57,060 nt of DNA from Chitinophagaceae bacterium (lineage in GTDB: Bacteria > Bacteroidota > Bacteroidia > Chitinophagales > Chitinophagaceae): NCBI GenBank assembly GCA_004173235.1, contig SEAC01000004.1, positions 1 to 57,060 of the forward strand. The letters run 5' to 3'. Positions 7,343 to 17,113 of this stretch are shown here, one piece after another (within the stretch, counting starts at the first letter, position 1; every line of letters begins with the position of its first letter). The notes beneath the pieces were generated by a model. It made no database searches. It was not told the DNA's origin and worked only from the letters and a program-made list of their open reading frames with translations. Position numbers and translations under genes: made by a program.

Positions 7343-8752
7343 ATGAAAAAAATCGTTCTCTCCGCCGGCCTCGCAGGACTGCTGGGCGTCGCGCTTCTTT
7401 CGGGGCCGGGGTGCGCCAACATCGTGCCGCCGCAGGGCGGCCCGCGCGACAGCCTGCCGCCGCGGCTGGTGAAGGCATCGCCTCCCGATTCCACCGTCAA
7501 CTTCCAGGGACGCAATATCGAGCTCACCTTCAACGAGTACATCGACCTGCAGGAAACGCGTGCCAACCTTACCGTGTCGCCGATGTACGATATCCAGCCC
7601 GAGATATCGGCCAAGCTGCGAACGCTCACTATCAAGATCAAAGATTCGCTCGAAGCCAACACCACCTACACGTTCAACTTCGGCAACGCCATCCGCGACA
7701 TTACCGAGAACAACGTGCTGCGCGGCTTCAGTTATACCTTTTCCACCGGTCCGGCTCTCGATTCGCTCCGCCTCGCCGGAAACGTGACGCTGGCCGAAAC
7801 GGGCACCGTGGATACCACGGTCCTCGTTGAACTTTACCGCAACCTCGACGACAGCGCCGTGCAGAAGCAGGGTCCGCGCTACATCACGCACGTCGATGCG
7901 CAGGGCAACTTCGAGTTTCGCAACCTGCCTGCAGGAACCTTTGCCGTGTATGCGCTCGAGGATAAGAACAACCGGCGCTACCTCGCAAAGACGCAGCTGT
8001 TCGGCTTTACCGATTCAACCGTAACGTCTGGCAGTAAGAACGCCGTGCGCCTGTTTGCCTACCGCGAAGCGGCTGCCGCTACCACCACGGGAGCTTCGCC
8101 TGCCGGCCGTTCCACGCCGCAGCCCGCAACCGACCGCCGCCTGAAATACGTAGCAACTACGGCGCCGCAGGAGCTGCGCAGCGACTACCGCATCGTTTTC
8201 GAGAACAAAGTGAAGGCCTTCGACAGCAGCAAGGTGCGGCTCATACGCGACAGTAGTACTACGGTTCCGTTCGCGCTTAGCCTCGACAGCACTTCCAAAG
8301 TGCTCGTGCTGCGCAGCAGCTGGGAGCCCGGCAGCAACTACACGCTTTTCCTCGACAAGGACTTCGCAACCGACAGCACCGGCCGTAGCCAGCTGCGCAC
8401 CGACACCGTTCGCTTCGCCGCGCGCCGCACGGCGGACTATGGCCGATTGCTGCTTCGCTTCCGCAACGTGCAGGCCGGCACCAACCCGGTGCTGCAGTTC
8501 GTGCAAAGCGGCGCTGTCGTCTTCTCGGCTCCCATCAGTAGTGGCACACTCACGCGGGAACTCTTCCTCCCCGGCGACTACGAGCTGCGTGTTCTATTCG
8601 ACCGAAACGGCAACGGGCAATGGGATCCCGGGAAATTCTTCGAAGGCCGCAGGCAGCCCGAACTGGTGCGCCCCATCGACCGCAAGCTTACGGTGAAGCC
8701 TGATATGGAAAACGAGATCGAGATCGCCCTGCCGGACCCGCCGGTGAAGTGA
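7343..8752 (+). CDS. Ig-like domain lipoprotein (SbsA-type Ig fold)
   Basis: 469 residues. The signal sequence ends in GPGC at about residue 24, consistent with a lipoprotein anchor. Residues about 30-130 match the bacterial Big_5/SbsA Ig-like domain common in Bacteroidota (ELTFNEYIDL, 'IEL.F.E.VD' pattern, TYTFNFG). A carboxypeptidase-regulatory-like segment (FEFRNLPAGTFAVYALED) and a similar late segment (PGDYELRVLFDRNGNGQWDPG) follow. The ATG at 7343 is preferred to a TTG at 7334 because the signal sequence begins MKK. Likely a surface lipoprotein; role unknown. Confidence 0.8.
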   Translation: MKKIVLSAGLAGLLGVALLSGPGCANIVPPQGGPRDSLPPRLVKASPPDSTVNFQGRNIELTFNEYIDLQETRANLTVSPMYDIQPEISAKLRTLTIKIKDSLEANTTYTFNFGNAIRDITENNVLRGFSYTFSTGPALDSLRLAGNVTLAETGTVDTTVLVELYRNLDDSAVQKQGPRYITHVDAQGNFEFRNLPAGTFAVYALEDKNNRRYLAKTQLFGFTDSTVTSGSKNAVRLFAYREAAAATTTGASPAGRSTPQPATDRRLKYVATTAPQELRSDYRIVFENKVKAFDSSKVRLIRDSSTTVPFALSLDSTSKVLVLRSSWEPGSNYTLFLDKDFATDSTGRSQLRTDTVRFAARRTADYGRLLLRFRNVQAGTNPVLQFVQSGAVVFSAPISSGTLTRELFLPGDYELRVLFDRNGNGQWDPGKFFEGRRQPELVRPIDRKLTVKPDMENEIEIALPDPPVK

Positions 8753-8806
8753 TCTTTGTAACCTTATTTTAGCACCGTTTGACCTTCTTTTCCGGCTATA
8801 AAAAAG

Positions 8807-8814
8807 TAAATTTG
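8807..8814 (+). promoter_or_regulatory. -7 element TAAATTTG upstream of recR
   Basis: Exact TAnnTTTG match; seven bases separate it from the recR ATG. A TTTG at 8778 is the nearest -33 candidate but at 25 bases it is a little far. Confidence 0.55.
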
Positions 8815-8821
8815 TAGCCTT

Positions 8822-9442
8822 ATGCAATTCTCCTCTGCACTCCTGGAAAATACGGTCAACGAGTTTGCCAAGCTGCCCGGTATCGGGCGGAAGACGGCGC
8901 TCCGGCTGGTGCTGCACCTGCTGAAGCAGGAGCCCGAGGAAGTGCAGCAATTCAGTGAAGTGCTGAGCCGCATGCGCAGCGAGATCAAGTTTTGCAACCG
9001 CTGTCACAACGTGGCCGATGCGGACATCTGCTCCATCTGTGCCAATTCGATGCGCAAGCAGGACATCATCTGCGTGGTAGAAAACATCCGCGATGTCATC
9101 GCCCTCGAAAGCACGCAGCAGTTCAGCGGCACCTACCACGTATTGGGTGGCGTCATCTCACCCCTCGACGGCATTGGCCCCAGCCAGCTCAATATCGACA
9201 CGCTCCTGCATCGCATCGGAAAAGAAGAAACCACCGAGCTCATCTTCGCGCTCAGCCCCAGCATCCAGGGCGACACAACGATCTACTATCTTCAGAAGAA
9301 ACTGCCCGCCACTGTGCGCATCACCACGATCGCCCGCGGTATCGCTTTCGGCGGCGAGCTGGAGTATGCCGACGAGATGACGCTTGCCCGCTCGCTGCAA
9401 AACAGGTTGCCGATCGAGAGTTACGTGTCGCAGGCGCGGTAG
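8822..9442 (+). CDS. recR: recombination mediator RecR
   Basis: 206 residues, normal length for RecR. It has the N-terminal helix-hairpin-helix LPGIGRKTA (18-26), a four-Cys zinc finger (C58, C61, C70, C73) and a Toprim domain beginning CVVEN. The Walker-like C-terminal segment RGIAFGGELEYAD is the RecR signature. With RecO it loads RecA onto gapped DNA in the RecFOR pathway. The gene stands alone, behind its own promoter. Confidence 0.97.
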   Translation: MQFSSALLENTVNEFAKLPGIGRKTALRLVLHLLKQEPEEVQQFSEVLSRMRSEIKFCNRCHNVADADICSICANSMRKQDIICVVENIRDVIALESTQQFSGTYHVLGGVISPLDGIGPSQLNIDTLLHRIGKEETTELIFALSPSIQGDTTIYYLQKKLPATVRITTIARGIAFGGELEYADEMTLARSLQNRLPIESYVSQAR

Positions 9443-9526
9443 CAAACAACGCAGGTGCCGCAAGCGGTACACGCAGATGCCGAGGATTTCCTATGATTTT
9501 GCTTTAGCCGGAATTGAGAACAGAAT

Positions 9527-9573
9527 TCTGCGGCAATCTTACAGATCATAGAAAATCTGCGTTCGTTCTCTAT
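9527..9573 (-). repeat. dispersed 'AGAAAGAACGCAGAT' repeat, copy 2
   Basis: On the minus strand GAACGAACGCAGATTTTCTATGATC, the same family as 7258-7320. It fills much of the recR-metH gap. Confidence 0.55.
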
Positions 9574-9584
9574 GCGCCGGTGAC

Positions 9585-9592
9585 TATCTTTG
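9585..9592 (+). promoter_or_regulatory. -7 element TATCTTTG upstream of metH
   Basis: Exact TAnnTTTG match 120 bases before the metH start. It leaves a 5' leader of about 115 nt (9598-9712), long for this genome. I could not match the leader to a known SAM or cobalamin riboswitch by eye. Confidence 0.5.
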
Positions 9593-9712
9593 CCACCAGC
9601 GGATTTGTTTATTGTTCGGCTCACAGAACTAATAAACGCAAGAGACTCTCCTTCCCGGGTTCCCCTACGTTTTAGCCTGTGTTCGTCGGCGCCGCTGTTG
9701 AAAGACATCGTT

Positions 9713-10750
9713 ATGACGGACATACGCACAGCATTACAACAACGCATTCTTATCATCGATGGTGCGATGGGCACCATGATCCAGCGGCATAATCTGCAGG
9801 AAGCGGATTACCGCGGCGACCGCTTTCGCGACTGGCCTTCCGACCTCAAAGGAAATAACGACCTGCTTTGCCTCACGCAGCCGCAGATCGTGAAAGACAT
9901 TCACCGGCAATACCTTGACGCGGGCGCCGACATCATAGAAACGAATACATTCAATTCCCAGCGCGTGTCGCTTGCCGACTACGGCATGGAATCCCTTGCA
10001 TACGAGCTCAACGTAGCGGCCGCGCAGTTGGCCAAAGAAGCGGTGCAGGAATATCTTGCGTCTCTACCACAAACCACAAACGATGATCGACAAACGGCCT
10101 TCGTCGCCGGAGCCATCGGGCCGATGAACAAAACGCTTTCGCTTTCCCCCGACGTCAACAACCCGGGCTTTCGCGCGCTCAGCTTCGACGAAGCGGCAGA
10201 TGCTTATTATGAGCAGGTGAAAGGATTGGTGGACGGTGGTGCCGACCTGCTGCTGGTAGAAACCATATTCGATACGCTCAATGCAAAGGCAGCCATCTTC
10301 GCCATCCGCAAGTATTTCCGCGAAACGGGAAAGGAGCCGTTGCCGATCATGATCTCGGGCACCATCACAGATGCATCGGGACGCACACTGAGCGGGCAAA
10401 CACTCGAAGCCTTTTACACCTCCGTTCGTCATGCGCGCCCGCTCAGCATCGGGCTCAACTGCGCGCTGGGCGCAAAGGAGATGCGTCCGCACGTGGAGGA
10501 ACTGAGCGGGCTTGCCGATTGTTTCACCTCTGCCTATCCCAACGCAGGTCTGCCCAACGCGATGGGCGAATACGATGAGCATCCCGCCGACACGGCACAC
10601 TTCATCGAAGAGTGGGCCAAAGAAGGATTCGTGAACATCGTGGGCGGTTGTTGCGGCACCACGCCCGATCACATCCGCCACATTGCGCAACACGTGCGCA
10701 GCCTCGCGCCACGACCATTACCCATTGTAGAAAAAGAACTGACGACGTGA
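9713..10750 (+). CDS. metH: methionine synthase, homocysteine-binding subunit
   Basis: 345 residues equal to the first module of MetH. It begins DGAMGTMIQ (about 17-25) and carries the three zinc-binding Cys: C250 (GLNCALG), C313 and C314 ([10 protein letters not shown]). It activates homocysteine as a zinc thiolate for methyl transfer. The ATG at 9713 is chosen because the homology starts there; an open frame runs further back without resemblance to MetH. The gene ends in GTGA, where the stop overlaps the GTG start of the second half. Splitting after the first module is common in this phylum, so this is probably not a frameshift. Confidence 0.93.
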   Translation: MTDIRTALQQRILIIDGAMGTMIQRHNLQEADYRGDRFRDWPSDLKGNNDLLCLTQPQIVKDIHRQYLDAGADIIETNTFNSQRVSLADYGMESLAYELNVAAAQLAKEAVQEYLASLPQTTNDDRQTAFVAGAIGPMNKTLSLSPDVNNPGFRALSFDEAADAYYEQVKGLVDGGADLLLVETIFDTLNAKAAIFAIRKYFRETGKEPLPIMISGTITDASGRTLSGQTLEAFYTSVRHARPLSIGLNCALGAKEMRPHVEELSGLADCFTSAYPNAGLPNAMGEYDEHPADTAHFIEEWAKEGFVNIVGGCCGTTPDHIRHIAQHVRSLAPRPLPIVEKELTT

Positions 10751-13464
10751 CCCAAACGACCTTACATCCCTACCTCCGACTCTCCGGCCTCGAGCCGCTA
10801 GTTGTGCGTCCCGAAAGCAACTTCATAAACGTTGGCGAACGAACCAACGTAACGGGATCGAAGAAATTTGCGCGGCTCATTCGCGAGAATAAATATGAAG
10901 AAGCGCTTTCCGTAGCCCGCCAACAGGTGGAGGCCGGTGCGCAGGTGATCGACATCAACATGGACGACGCGCTGCTCGACGGCGTGCAGGCGATGACTAC
11001 TTTCCTCAACCTCGTGCAGGCCGAGCCCGACATAGCCCGCGTGCCGGTGATGATCGACTCTTCGAAGTTCAGCATCATCGAAGCCGGACTCAAATGCGTG
11101 CAGGGCAAATGCATCGTCAACTCCATTTCCATGAAGGAAGGAGAGGAGTCATTCATTCACCAGGCACAGATCTGCCTGGACTACGGTGCATCGGTGGTGG
11201 TGATGGCTTTCGACGAAGCAGGCCAGGCCGATACACTGCAGCGTCGGATCGACATTTGCACGCGCGCGTACCGTATTCTTACGGAGCGCGTAGGCTTCGA
11301 TGCGCAGGACATCATTTTCGATCCCAACATCTTCGCGGTGGCAACCGGCATCGAAGAGCACAATAATTACGCGGTTGACTTCATCGAAGCAACGAGGCAG
11401 TTGAAGAAGCTGTTCCCGCTCGCCAAGATCAGCGGTGGTGTGAGCAACGTGTCGTTTTCCTTCCGCGGCAACGACCCCGTGCGCGAAGCCATTCATTCCG
11501 TGTTTCTCTTCCACGCCATCAAGGCGGGTATGGACATGGGCATCGTGAACGCAGGGCAGCTGGTGGTGTACGACGAGATCGAGCCGCAGCTGCGCGCCCT
11601 TTGCGAAGACGTGGTACTCAACCGCCGCGCCGATGCAACGGAGCGCCTCGTTGCATTCGCCGACACGGTGAAGGCAAAAGGCAAAGAAGCGGTGAAGGAT
11701 GAAGCCTGGCGCGGCGCGTCGGTGGAAGAACGGCTGAAGCACGCGCTGGTCAACGGTATCACTGATTTCATCGAAGCCGATACCGAAGAAGCCCGACAGA
11801 AATACCCGAAGCCGCTCGAGGTGATCGAAGGGCCGCTGATGGCCGGGATGGACGTGGTGGGTGACCTTTTTGGCTCGGGCAAAATGTTCCTGCCGCAGGT
11901 GGTGAAGAGCGCGCGCGTAATGAAGAAGGCGGTTGCCGTGCTGACGCCCTACATCGAGAAAGAAAAGGAAGAACGCGCAGCGCGTGGGGAGATCTCTCCC
12001 GCCGGTGCCGCACGCATATTGATGGCGACTGTAAAAGGCGATGTGCACGACATCGGGAAGAACATCGTGGGCGTAGTGCTGGCGTGCAATGGCTACGAAG
12101 TGATCGACCTGGGCGTGATGGTGCCGGCCGACAAGATCCTGGAAACAGCGGTCAGGGAGAACGTCGATGTCATCGGACTCAGCGGGCTCATTACACCTTC
12201 GCTCGACGAGATGGTGCACATTGCCCGCGAAATGAAACGCAGGGGCATGAAGCAGCCGCTGTTGATTGGCGGTGCCACTACATCGCGCACACACACCGCG
12301 GTAAAGATTGCGCCGGAGTATGAAGGTGGCGTTGTGCACGTACTGGATGCTTCGCGCAGCGTGACCGCTGTGAGCAGCCTGCTGCAAAAAGAAACCGGTA
12401 AGAATTACCTGCGTGATGTGCGTGCGGAATACGAAGCCCTGCGCGACCAGTTCCTCGGTCGTCAGCGGCAGAAGGTGTTGATACCTTACGAAGAAGCCGT
12501 CGTAACAAAGGAACGCTTCGACTGGCGCAACTATAAGCCCGTGGCACCGCGCGTGAATGGCGTGCAGGTGTTTCGCGATTACGACCTGGCCACCATTGCA
12601 CGATACATCGATTGGGGACCGTTCTTCATAGGATGGGAGATGCCCGGACGTTTCCCCGAGGTGCTGAGCGATCCCATCTTCGGTGCCGAGGCCACACGCC
12701 TGCACCACGATGCGTTGAAGATGGTGGAAACGATCGTTGCTGAAAATTGGTTCTCAGCGCACGCCGTTATTGGCTTCTGGCCTGCACTTTCGAATGGCCG
12801 CGATACGATCGCGCTGCAGACCGGCAGTGGAACCGTACATCTCGAAAGCCTCCGGCAGCAGATGAAAAAAGCGATCGGGCAACCGAGCTATTCGCTCGCC
12901 GACTTTGTTCGACCGGCTGATGCGGCCAATGATAGCAAAGAAAGTGCGGCACAGGATACGGATTACATGGGTGCGTTTGCGGTAACCATCGATGGTGCGC
13001 GCGCGCACATTGACCGTTTTGCTGCAGAGCACGACGAATACAACAAGATACTCGTACAAATACTGGCCGACCGTTTTGTGGAAGCGCTGGCGGAATGCCT
13101 GCACGAGCGGGTTCGAAAGGAGCATTGGGGTTATGCCGCTGATGAAGCACTTGCGAACGATCAGTTGATCAGGGAAGACTACGAGGGCATACGACCCGCG
13201 CCCGGCTATCCTGCCTGCCCCGATCATACGGAGAAGCTCAAACTTTTCGAGCTCCTCGATGTAACCGGCAACATCGGCATCGAGCTCACCGAAAGTCTTG
13301 CGATGAACCCTCCTGCGTCGGTTTGCGGCTGGTACTTCGCGCATCCGCAAAGCCATTACTTTGGCCTCGGTAAAATTGGCCGCGACCAGCTGGAGGACTA
13401 TGCGGAGCGGAAGGGCATGACCATCGATGAGGCAGAGAAGTGGCTGCGCCCCGTGCTGGAGTAA
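10747..13464 (+). CDS. metH: methionine synthase, pterin/cobalamin/activation modules
   Basis: 905 residues. Order: pterin-binding TIM barrel ([14 protein letters not shown] near residue 25; [11 protein letters not shown]), cobalamin cap helices, B12-binding fold with [10 protein letters not shown] in which H434 would be the cobalt ligand, and the AdoMet-binding reactivation domain with [12 protein letters not shown] near 817. It transfers the methyl group from methyltetrahydrofolate via cobalamin to the homocysteine bound by the upstream subunit. The start is GTG at 10747, overlapping the upstream stop by three bases, which suggests translational coupling and matched amounts of the two halves. 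Confidence 0.95.
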   Translation: MTQTTLHPYLRLSGLEPLVVRPESNFINVGERTNVTGSKKFARLIRENKYEEALSVARQQVEAGAQVIDINMDDALLDGVQAMTTFLNLVQAEPDIARVPVMIDSSKFSIIEAGLKCVQGKCIVNSISMKEGEESFIHQAQICLDYGASVVVMAFDEAGQADTLQRRIDICTRAYRILTERVGFDAQDIIFDPNIFAVATGIEEHNNYAVDFIEATRQLKKLFPLAKISGGVSNVSFSFRGNDPVREAIHSVFLFHAIKAGMDMGIVNAGQLVVYDEIEPQLRALCEDVVLNRRADATERLVAFADTVKAKGKEAVKDEAWRGASVEERLKHALVNGITDFIEADTEEARQKYPKPLEVIEGPLMAGMDVVGDLFGSGKMFLPQVVKSARVMKKAVAVLTPYIEKEKEERAARGEISPAGAARILMATVKGDVHDIGKNIVGVVLACNGYEVIDLGVMVPADKILETAVRENVDVIGLSGLITPSLDEMVHIAREMKRRGMKQPLLIGGATTSRTHTAVKIAPEYEGGVVHVLDASRSVTAVSSLLQKETGKNYLRDVRAEYEALRDQFLGRQRQKVLIPYEEAVVTKERFDWRNYKPVAPRVNGVQVFRDYDLATIARYIDWGPFFIGWEMPGRFPEVLSDPIFGAEATRLHHDALKMVETIVAENWFSAHAVIGFWPALSNGRDTIALQTGSGTVHLESLRQQMKKAIGQPSYSLADFVRPADAANDSKESAAQDTDYMGAFAVTIDGARAHIDRFAAEHDEYNKILVQILADRFVEALAECLHERVRKEHWGYAADEALANDQLIREDYEGIRPAPGYPACPDHTEKLKLFELLDVTGNIGIELTESLAMNPPASVCGWYFAHPQSHYFGLGKIGRDQLEDYAERKGMTIDEAEKWLRPVLE

Positions 13465-14076
13465 TCACTGAAGCAGGCCGCGTTGCAACAGGTCGTCCTT
13501 CAGCTGCGAAGGGCTGCGGAACCAGATGCACTGGATGCCCATGGCGGCGGCTGCGTCAATGTTGCGCTTGTTGTCGTCGATGAACAGTGTGGTGGAAGGT
13601 TGTAAGTGGAAGCGATCGAGCATAAGCTGGTAGAATTCGGAAGCTGGCTTGCGCATTTTTTCTTCGCCGCTCACAACGCGTCCGTCAAACCAGTGCAGGA
13701 AGTCGTAGCGATCCAGCGCAATGGGGAAGAGCTCGGCGCTCCAGTTGGTGAGCGCATACACTTTGAAACGGCGCTCCTCTTTCAGTTGCCGAAAGATCGA
13801 AACGGTGTCTTCGATCGGGCCTCCCAGCATTTCTTCCCAACGTCCATAATATGCTTCGATGTACTGCTTCCAATCCGGATGCTGCGCTACCAGCAGTTCA
13901 GTTGCTTCACGTAGCGGCCGGCCTGCATCCTGCTCCTCGTTCCAGTCGGAAGTGCACACCTCATTGAAGAAAAATTCTCTGTCTTTGGGGCGGCCTTCAA
14001 AAAGCGGATCGAACACATACGCCGGGTTCCAGTCGATGAGCACGCCGCCGAGGTCGAAAATGATATCCTTGATCAC
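13465..14076 (-). CDS. HAD-family phosphatase (sister copy 1)
   Basis: 203 residues if the GTG at 14076 is the start, which places the catalytic motif IIFDLGGVLIDW at the N terminus as usual. An ATG 30 codons upstream would overlap the preceding gene by 65 bases. HAD motifs: DLGGVLID (first Asp of DxD replaced by Gly, as in the YihX-like branch), TNWS, K..PA..FY, and IDDNKRNI. It is a close sister of 14102-14698: both share YYGRW.EM..GPI, NWSA.LF and IDD..N. Tandem duplication is evident. Probably a small sugar-phosphate or nucleotide phosphatase; substrate unknown. Confidence 0.85.
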   Translation of the reverse strand: MIKDIIFDLGGVLIDWNPAYVFDPLFEGRPKDREFFFNEVCTSDWNEEQDAGRPLREATELLVAQHPDWKQYIEAYYGRWEEMLGGPIEDTVSIFRQLKEERRFKVYALTNWSAELFPIALDRYDFLHWFDGRVVSGEEKMRKPASEFYQLMLDRFHLQPSTTLFIDDNKRNIDAAAAMGIQCIWFRSPSQLKDDLLQRGLLQ

Positions 14077-14101
14077 GAAATGGTTTTGAGTATGATAGTA
14101 G

Positions 14102-14698
14102 TCACGCGATTCCGCGCTGCCGAAGTTCGCGGTTGAGCGTTTCAGGGCTTTCAAAGACGATGCCATCCATACCGAGCCGTGTGGCCGTCTCCACGTTGGT
14201 TGCGCGGTCGTCGATGAAGATGCACTGCGCTGGGTTCAGAGCATAGCGCTCGATGAGGCGCTGGTAGATCCCGGGCTGCGGCTTGGTTTGCTGCTCTGCT
14301 CCGCTGAGGACAATTCCTTCAAAGCATTTCAGGAAGGGAAAGTCGGCCCGCGTTTCCTCGAAGAGGGTAGCGCTCCAGTTGCTCAACGCAAACTGACGGT
14401 GCCCCGCAGCATGTAACCGCTCCAGTATTTCTACGGAACCATCAATCGGCCCTGCGAACATTTCCTTCCAACGTCCGTAGTACGCGCGAATCTGCTCCGC
14501 CCAATCTGGATGCGCGGCTACCAGTGCGCTCGTGGAATCCTCTGTGGAGCCGCCGGCATCAACGGCGTTGTGCCATTCCATGGTGCACACATGCGAAAGG
14601 AACCAGTCGCGCTCGCTTGCGTCATCGAACAGCTTGTCGCATAAGTAGCGCGGGCTCCAGTCGACGAGCACGTTTCCAAGATCCCAGATGATGATCAT
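14102..14698 (-). CDS. HAD-family phosphatase (sister copy 2)
   Basis: 198 residues starting MIIIWDLGNVLVDW, with the same motif set as the neighbouring copy (SNWS, K.QPGIYQ, IDDRATN). The ATG overlaps the SemiSWEET stop as ATGA, indicating coupled translation; 25 bases separate it from the sister's GTG. An open frame extends further upstream but lies over the SemiSWEET gene. The context, downstream of a GH97 glucosidase and a sugar carrier, suggests a sugar-phosphate substrate, but this is inference. Confidence 0.87.
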   Translation of the reverse strand: MIIIWDLGNVLVDWSPRYLCDKLFDDASERDWFLSHVCTMEWHNAVDAGGSTEDSTSALVAAHPDWAEQIRAYYGRWKEMFAGPIDGSVEILERLHAAGHRQFALSNWSATLFEETRADFPFLKCFEGIVLSGAEQQTKPQPGIYQRLIERYALNPAQCIFIDDRATNVETATRLGMDGIVFESPETLNRELRQRGIA

Positions 14699-14994
14699 AA
14701 GCTCCGTTCGGTGTGGTCGATGGTTTGCGCCTGGTGGTTCTTGCCGAAGCGGAATTTGAAGTACAGCATGATGAGCGAGAACACGAGCACCATGCTGTTG
14801 GTATAAATGATAGGCACGCTCTTCTTTACAATGCCGTATATGAGCCAAAGGATGACCGAGATGGTGGCAAAGGTGAACATCAGCAGGGAGATGTCGGCCG
14901 CCGATTTCGTTCGCCACGTTTTGATCACCTGTGGCAGGAACGTCACCGCCGAAATGGAGCCCGCGATCATTCCGAGTATTTCTATGAATTCCAT
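14695..14994 (-). CDS. SemiSWEET/PQ-loop sugar transporter
   Basis: 99 residues with three hydrophobic helices (about 5-22, 38-56, 64-82) and the PQ motif FLPQVIKTWRTKSA in the first helix. This is the half-size SWEET fold, which works as a homodimer to move sugars down their gradient. It lies 20 bases after the GH97 gene and overlaps the next gene by four bases, so enzyme, carrier and phosphatases are likely co-transcribed. The sugar carried is not evident from sequence. Confidence 0.88.
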   Translation of the reverse strand: MEFIEILGMIAGSISAVTFLPQVIKTWRTKSAADISLLMFTFATISVILWLIYGIVKKSVPIIYTNSMVLVFSLIMLYFKFRFGKNHQAQTIDHTERSL

Positions 14995-15014
14995 AAGAAT
15001 GGTTTGTGTGCGTG

Positions 15015-17111
15015 TTATCTGACCGGTACGAGGCTTATGGCAACACCGCCGCCAGGCGCGATCTTCAGGGACAGCTTTGATGCAGACGTTACTGTTTTCT
15101 TTTCTATGACGTAGGCCATGGGGTTGGCCTGCCAGTCGGCGTTGTCGGCATCGCGGTAAATCGTGGCTACGTATGTCTTTCCGGCTTCGAGGAAGGACAG
15201 GTCAGCATCGAACGTGCGCGGCTGCTCATTGCTGATGGCGCCCACGAACCAATTGCGGCTGCCTTTCGCCTTACGTGCTACATAGAGATACTCGCCCGGC
15301 TCTGCGCCGAGGTAACGTGTATCGTCCCAATCCACGGCCACGTCCTTTATGAACTGGAAAGCATCGCGGCGCTTCTCATAGTTTTCGGGAAGGTCGGCGG
15401 CCATCTGTAGCGGACTGTAAAGCGTAACGTAAAGCGCCAGCTGCTTCGCCAGCGTAGTATGCACCTGCGTGTGGCGGCTGGTGTCGTACACGTTCATTTT
15501 GATCTCGAAGATGCCCGGCGTATAATCCATCGGTCCGCCCATGAGTCGTGTGAACGGCAATATCGTTTCGTGGGCGGGCGGGTTGCCTACGCTCCAGGCG
15601 TTGAACTCGTTACCACGCGCCGCTTCCGAAGCCATCCAGTTGGGATAAGTTCGGTGTAGGCCGGTGGGACGCGTAGGTTCGTGCATATCGACCATGATAC
15701 CGTACTCGCTGGTCTTTTTCGCAACGCGTGCATAGTGGTTTACCATCCACTGTCCGTCGTGATGCTCGCCGCGTGGAATGATGCGGCCTACGTAGCCCGT
15801 CTTCACCGCGTTATAGCCGTTTTTCTTCATGAACCGGTATGCGGTATCCATCCACCGTTCGTAATTGGTGACCGAGCCCGACGTTTCATGGTGCATGATG
15901 AGACGAACGCCTTTCTTTTGCGCATACGCTTTCAGTTCCTTCACATTGAAATCGGGGTACGGTGTAACGAAGTCGAAAACGTTTTCCTTCCACTTGCCGT
16001 ACCAGTCTTCCCAACCCACATTCCAGCCTTCCACCAACACCGAAGGGATGCCGTGTCGGGACGCGAAGTCGATGTATCGTTTGACGTTGGGCGTGTTGGC
16101 GCCGTGGTGGCCATGGGGTGCCAACGCCGAGCCGGCCTGCGTGCCTGCATAGTCCCAGCTGCTTTTGCCCACGTGCATTTCCCACCACACGCCCACGAAC
16201 TTCTGCGGTTTGATAAACGAAGTGTTCTTCAATGCTGTGGGCTCGTTGAGATTCAGGATCATCCGGTTGGCGGCGAGCACCTCGGTGGCTTTGTCGCTCA
16301 CGATGACGGTGCGCCACGGAGTGTGTGCCGGCGCTTGCAGATAGGCCATGTTGCCCACGGCATCGGGCACCAGCTGCGACTGCAGGATATGGTTGGTCTT
16401 GTCTACCTGAAGGTTCATTGCCGGGTAGTTTACGAGGGCCGCCTCAAAGATGTTGATGTACAGGCCATCGTCCGATTTCATCGTCAGGGGCGTTTGCACG
16501 TAGTTGCTTCCGATGATGCTCCGCACGCCAATCTCCGTGTGTTGCTCGCCAATGTTCGCATCTACCATGCTCAGCTTCGTATGGTTGTAGGGATATTCGT
16601 TCGAGTCATAGTCGCCCGGAATCCAGAAGGCAGTGTGATCTGCCGGGAGATCGAACTGCGTGTTCTCTGCGGCCACCACGAAGTGCGTCAAGCCTTTTTG
16701 CTCAGGGAAGACGTAGCGAAATCCAAGTCCTTCATTGAACAGGCGAAACTCAAGGTTCAAACGGATGTGTGCGGCGCTCCGGTCTTCCAACTGGAGCAGC
16801 ATGCCCTTGTAGTGATCGCGGATGCTCGCATATTCTCCCCACACCGGTTTCCAGTTGGCATCGCGCTCTGTACGTGCCGTGGCTATCCATCGAAACTGGT
16901 TGAGGTTCACTGAGGGCTCTTTCAACGTAATGCCCAGGGTGCCGGGTTGCAACACCTCGCGGTTTTTGTAATGCAATGCATAGCGAAGCAATCCATCGGC
17001 ATCGATTGTTACCGAAAGCCGGAGGTTGCCATCGGGCGATCGCAGGTCGTAGGACTGTGCGCTGGCTTGCAGACAAAGCATTGCCAGCAAAAGGGAGAGG
17101 TACCGTTTCAT
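15015..17111 (-). CDS. glycoside hydrolase family 97 (SusB-like alpha-glucosidase)
   Basis: 698 residues with signal peptide (MKRYLSLLLAMLCLQASA). The N-terminal GH97 super-sandwich (DLRSPDGNLRLSV), central TIM barrel and C-terminal all-beta domain are present. Barrel motifs VEGWNVGWEDW, MHHETSG, MHEPTRPTGL and SEAARGNEF hold the conserved Glu residues of the calcium-dependent inverting branch typified by SusB. VKTGYVG has Gly where retaining members carry the nucleophile Asp. Probably periplasmic; releases glucose from alpha-glucans. No SusC/SusD genes are adjacent. The ATG at 17111 is two bases after the LOG stop. Confidence 0.93.
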   Translation of the reverse strand: MKRYLSLLLAMLCLQASAQSYDLRSPDGNLRLSVTIDADGLLRYALHYKNREVLQPGTLGITLKEPSVNLNQFRWIATARTERDANWKPVWGEYASIRDHYKGMLLQLEDRSAAHIRLNLEFRLFNEGLGFRYVFPEQKGLTHFVVAAENTQFDLPADHTAFWIPGDYDSNEYPYNHTKLSMVDANIGEQHTEIGVRSIIGSNYVQTPLTMKSDDGLYINIFEAALVNYPAMNLQVDKTNHILQSQLVPDAVGNMAYLQAPAHTPWRTVIVSDKATEVLAANRMILNLNEPTALKNTSFIKPQKFVGVWWEMHVGKSSWDYAGTQAGSALAPHGHHGANTPNVKRYIDFASRHGIPSVLVEGWNVGWEDWYGKWKENVFDFVTPYPDFNVKELKAYAQKKGVRLIMHHETSGSVTNYERWMDTAYRFMKKNGYNAVKTGYVGRIIPRGEHHDGQWMVNHYARVAKKTSEYGIMVDMHEPTRPTGLHRTYPNWMASEAARGNEFNAWSVGNPPAHETILPFTRLMGGPMDYTPGIFEIKMNVYDTSRHTQVHTTLAKQLALYVTLYSPLQMAADLPENYEKRRDAFQFIKDVAVDWDDTRYLGAEPGEYLYVARKAKGSRNWFVGAISNEQPRTFDADLSFLEAGKTYVATIYRDADNADWQANPMAYVIEKKTVTSASKLSLKIAPGGGVAISLVPVR

Positions 17112-17113
17112 CG

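Noticed and set aside
9593..9712. SAM or cobalamin riboswitch in the metH leader
   Set aside because: No conserved core of either class was recognisable by eye; kept only as an untested possibility in the metH finding.
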